From contig CAMKZP010000213.1 of NCBI GenBank assembly GCA_946477805.1, forward strand, positions 1 to 6,617: a stretch of DNA of 6,617 bases. Reading direction: 5' to 3'. The position numbers were made by a program, and so were the translations under genes. Every line of letters begins with the position of its first letter. The stretch's first letter is position 1. The DNA is from an uncultured Enterobacter sp. (lineage in GTDB: Bacteria; Pseudomonadota; Gammaproteobacteria; Enterobacterales; Enterobacteriaceae). Positions 5,022 through 6,617 of this stretch are shown here, piece by piece. Under the pieces are notes generated by a model, which did not search any database, was not told the origin of the DNA, and saw only the letters and a list, made by a program, of their open reading frames with translations.

Positions 5022-5426
5022 ATGTCCGCAGAACCGATATCTGCAACGGTAACGGCAGGCGTGGCCGCCGGCACTACCGGAATCACCTTCGCGACGATGT
5101 TTCCAGAAGCTACACCCGCTGTAATGCTTTGCTCTGTAGCTGGGGCGGCTCTTTACGTCTTGAGCAGCGAGGACCACAAGCTCTGGAAGCAAATATTGTT
5201 TGCGCTCATCTCATTTATCGGTGGGGTTTACTGCGCCGGAACAGCATCCGAAATAATCGCAGCGCTTATCAATGCGGCATTAAGTCATCTTTCTCCGCCA
5301 GTTGCCGTGAAAGTATCACCAGCCATTGGCGCGCTGGCGGCCTCAACGGTTTCTGTCACTGTCCTGCTTCGCGTTCTCAAGCGCTCGAAGGTAGGAGACT
5401 TACCCGGATTGAAGGGGGAAGAATGA
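5022..5426 (+). CDS. Putative phage holin, multi-span membrane protein
   Basis: A 134-residue hydrophobic protein resembling the putative phage holins found before GH19 endolysins in enterobacterial prophages. Segments likely to span the membrane are about 9-27, 31-48, 56-75 and 98-116, with a short amphipathic helix near 77-88 and a charged C-terminus (LKRSKVGDLPGLKGEE). Holins form the timed inner-membrane lesion that releases the endolysin. The start ATG follows GAGGGG (5011-5016) at 5-nt spacing. It is the first gene after the hicAB terminator and has no promoter of its own that I can see. Its stop overlaps the next gene by 4 nt (ATGA). The family call is moderate; the location strongly supports a lysis role. 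Confidence 0.8.
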   Translation: MSAEPISATVTAGVAAGTTGITFATMFPEATPAVMLCSVAGAALYVLSSEDHKLWKQILFALISFIGGVYCAGTASEIIAALINAALSHLSPPVAVKVSPAIGALAASTVSVTVLLRVLKRSKVGDLPGLKGEE

Positions 5427-5704
5427 CGTGGCAAACACTGATCCTGAACATTAACGCAGTTGCATGCATCCTTATTACCATACGCCTGATGTTCTTCAGG
5501 AAGCGGAGCTTACGGCGCCGCCGTCTGATGGAGTTTCTGGCGTATGGGCTGATCCTCGCGCCAGCGTTTACCGCTTTTCGAATCTGGCACGGTGATTACG
5601 TGCAGGTCGACTACGGAGAGTTGGTCGTCAATCTCGTTGTATGCATAGCCGTATGGCGTGCTCGTGGCAACATCGCAAGAATTGCAGGGGAAGGTACAAC
5701 GTGA
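5423..5704 (+). CDS. Second holin-like protein, three membrane segments
   Basis: A 93-residue protein with three likely membrane segments, about 4-20, 36-54 and 64-78. The strongly basic loop RKRSLRRRR (26-34) between the first two should lie in the cytoplasm. Size and layout fit the small three-span phage holin family (Phage_holin_3-type). Its ATG lies in the overlap ATGA with the first holin gene, after AGGGGG (about 5413-5417). Its stop overlaps the endolysin GTG. Two adjacent membrane proteins suggest a holin-antiholin or holin-pinholin pair; which one does what cannot be told from sequence. Confidence 0.8.
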   Translation: MTWQTLILNINAVACILITIRLMFFRKRSLRRRRLMEFLAYGLILAPAFTAFRIWHGDYVQVDYGELVVNLVVCIAVWRARGNIARIAGEGTT

Positions 5705-6330
5705 ACCAATCACAATTTCAAAAGGCAGCGGGTATCAGCGCCGGGTTAGCTGCGCGCTGGTTTCCGCATATCGACGCCGCCATGAAAGAATATGGCATTA
5801 CCGCACCGCTTGATCAGGCCATGTTTATTGCCCAGATGGGGCATGAGTCCGGTGGTTTCACCCGGCTGGTGGAAAACCTGAACTATGCGGCAGAAAACCT
5901 GGTACCTACGTTCGGCAAGCATCGCATTACTGAACAGCAGGCCGCCGCACTCGGCAGAACGGCAACGCAACCGGCAAATCAGAAAGCGATAGCCAATCTG
6001 GTTTATGGCGGTGAGTGGGGCAAAAAGAACCTGGGCAATCAGGTTGCTGGTGATGGCTGGAAATATCGCGGTCGCGGCTTGAAGCAAATCACCGGGCTTA
6101 GCAATTACCGCAACTGTGGCCACGCGCTGAAGCTGGACCTTGTAACCCAGCCTGAATTGCTGGAACAGGATGAATATGCTGCTCGCTCAGCTGCATGGTT
6201 CTACGTCTCTCACGGCTGCCTGCTTCATTCCGGAGACGTGGAGCGCGTCACGCTGCTTATTAATGGCGGCCGTAACGGGCTGGATAAACGCCGCGCGCTG
6301 TTTAATCTGGCTAAATCCGTGCTGGTCTGA
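5701..6330 (+). CDS. Endolysin, glycoside hydrolase family 19
   Basis: A 209-residue lysozyme-like enzyme of the chitinase class I fold that cuts peptidoglycan glycan strands. The general acid is probably E49 in GHESGGFTR (47-55). GH19 features follow in order: NYAAENLVPTFGKHRI, VYGGEWGKKNLGN, the hallmark GWKYRGRGLKQITGLSNY (119-136), AARSAAWFY, and a C-terminal ININGGRNG-type stretch (LLINGGRNGLDKRR). No signal peptide or SAR-type N-terminal anchor is visible, so release should depend on a true holin. The GTG at 5701 overlaps the upstream stop, with AAGG at 5691-5694 at 6-nt spacing. An upstream ATG at 5641 lies within the holin gene and is unlikely. Confidence 0.93.
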   Translation: MNQSQFQKAAGISAGLAARWFPHIDAAMKEYGITAPLDQAMFIAQMGHESGGFTRLVENLNYAAENLVPTFGKHRITEQQAAALGRTATQPANQKAIANLVYGGEWGKKNLGNQVAGDGWKYRGRGLKQITGLSNYRNCGHALKLDLVTQPELLEQDEYAARSAAWFYVSHGCLLHSGDVERVTLLINGGRNGLDKRRALFNLAKSVLV

Positions 6331-6337
6331 GGTGGCT

Positions 6338-6616
6338 ATGAGCATCATCGAAATGATTCTGGGTGGTCTTGGTGTGCTGGTGGCCGCCGCGCTCAGTGGT
6401 TTTGTTGTTGGCAATATTCGCGGCAGCGGAAAGACAGAGGCAAAAGCCAAACAGCAGCGCACTGAAGAAAATGCAGCGGCGACCGTTGCTGCAGCGGAAC
6501 GAAAAGCGGAAGTCACGAAAGAGGCCAGCAATGTACAGCAGAGTGTTAACCATATGTCTGGCGACGATGTTGATCGCGAGCTGCGTGACACGTGGAAGCG
6601 TCCCGGTGGTGGTTGA
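6338..6616 (+). CDS. Probable inner-membrane spanin (Rz-like), short form
   Basis: A 92-residue protein with an N-terminal membrane anchor (about 6-25, rich in Gly/Ala/Val/Leu) followed by a charged, Ala/Glu/Lys-rich segment (about 30-65) likely to form a coiled coil. This is the layout of an i-spanin that couples inner and outer membranes during lysis. The ATG lies 7 nt after the endolysin stop, with GAGG (6329-6332) overlapping that stop. An Rz1-type lipoprotein gene starts inside it in the +1 frame, which supports the spanin reading. At 92 residues it is clearly shorter than lambda Rz (153). It is therefore either a compact spanin or another small phage anchor protein. Confidence 0.7.
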   Translation: MSIIEMILGGLGVLVAAALSGFVVGNIRGSGKTEAKAKQQRTEENAAATVAAAERKAEVTKEASNVQQSVNHMSGDDVDRELRDTWKRPGGG

Positions 6617-6617
6617 T
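6531..6617 (+). CDS. Rz1-type outer-membrane lipoprotein (o-spanin), 3'-partial
   Basis: An ATG at 6531 opens a frame +1 to the i-spanin gene that runs to the window end (29 codons). It reads MYSRVLTICLATMLIASC then VTRGSVPVVVD. This is a compact lipoprotein signal: Arg4, a hydrophobic core at 5-16, and the lipobox IASC with acylated Cys18. Val at +2 predicts outer-membrane sorting. GAGG (6521-6524) lies 6 nt upstream of the ATG. In lambda, Rz1 is similarly embedded in Rz in the +1 frame; here the overlap begins near the end of the i-spanin gene and the rest lies outside the window. Proline content, typical for Rz1, cannot be judged from this fragment. Confidence 0.75.
   Translation, partial: MYSRVLTICLATMLIASCVTRGSVPVVVD

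Noticed and set aside
5009..5704. A 231-codon frame starting at ATG 5009 through both holin genes
   Set aside because: Its first part is an Arg/Cys-rich out-of-frame reading of the first holin. Only the part from ATG 5423 is protein-like. ATG 5009 lies just before and beside the first holin's ribosome site.

Overview
The window is part of a temperate, lambdoid-type phage or prophage of an enterobacterium (an Escherichia/Klebsiella/Enterobacter-like host). This rests on a Q antiterminator clearly related to lambda Q, a HicA/HicB pair very close to the E. coli one, sigma70-type promoters, and a holin-endolysin-spanin cassette. All genes I support lie on the + strand, in the lambdoid order replication, late regulator, late promoter/terminator, lysis.

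Region 1 (1-663). The end of an unrecognised phage gene is followed by about 320 bp without a gene but rich in structure. It holds two small hairpins with different stems and the same 8-nt loop (349-392), a G-rich tract with 11-bp periodicity (461-515), and two 20-bp palindromes of the form GTACT-N8-AGTAC that bracket the tract (437-456 and 585-604). As I remember them, host TrpR operators look very like these palindromes. This is the least explained part of the window.

Region 2 (670-4075). Three genes each overlap the next by 4 nt: an SF2 helicase with a zinc finger, a zinc-ribbon/TOPRIM primase, and a Q antiterminator with an enlarged, DnaJ-like cysteine region. Helicase plus primase stands where lambda has O and P. 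The coupling puts the late switch in the same early transcript as replication.

Region 3 (4076-4978). Just after Q come a likely late promoter (pR'-like) and an intrinsic terminator about 50 nt downstream (tR'-like), the expected target of Q. A self-contained hicA-hicB toxin-antitoxin unit sits between this terminator and the lysis genes. It has its own strong promoter, tandem palindromic operators 21 bp apart, an intercistronic UUCG hairpin and a downstream terminator. It looks like a moron: an independently expressed cassette that late read-through would also transcribe.

Region 4 (5022-6617). The lysis cassette has two overlapping holin-like membrane proteins, a GH19 endolysin, a short inner-membrane spanin candidate, and an Rz1-type lipoprotein gene that starts inside the spanin gene in the +1 frame and runs off the window. 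No promoter is evident here, so expression probably depends on Q-modified polymerase passing both upstream terminators.
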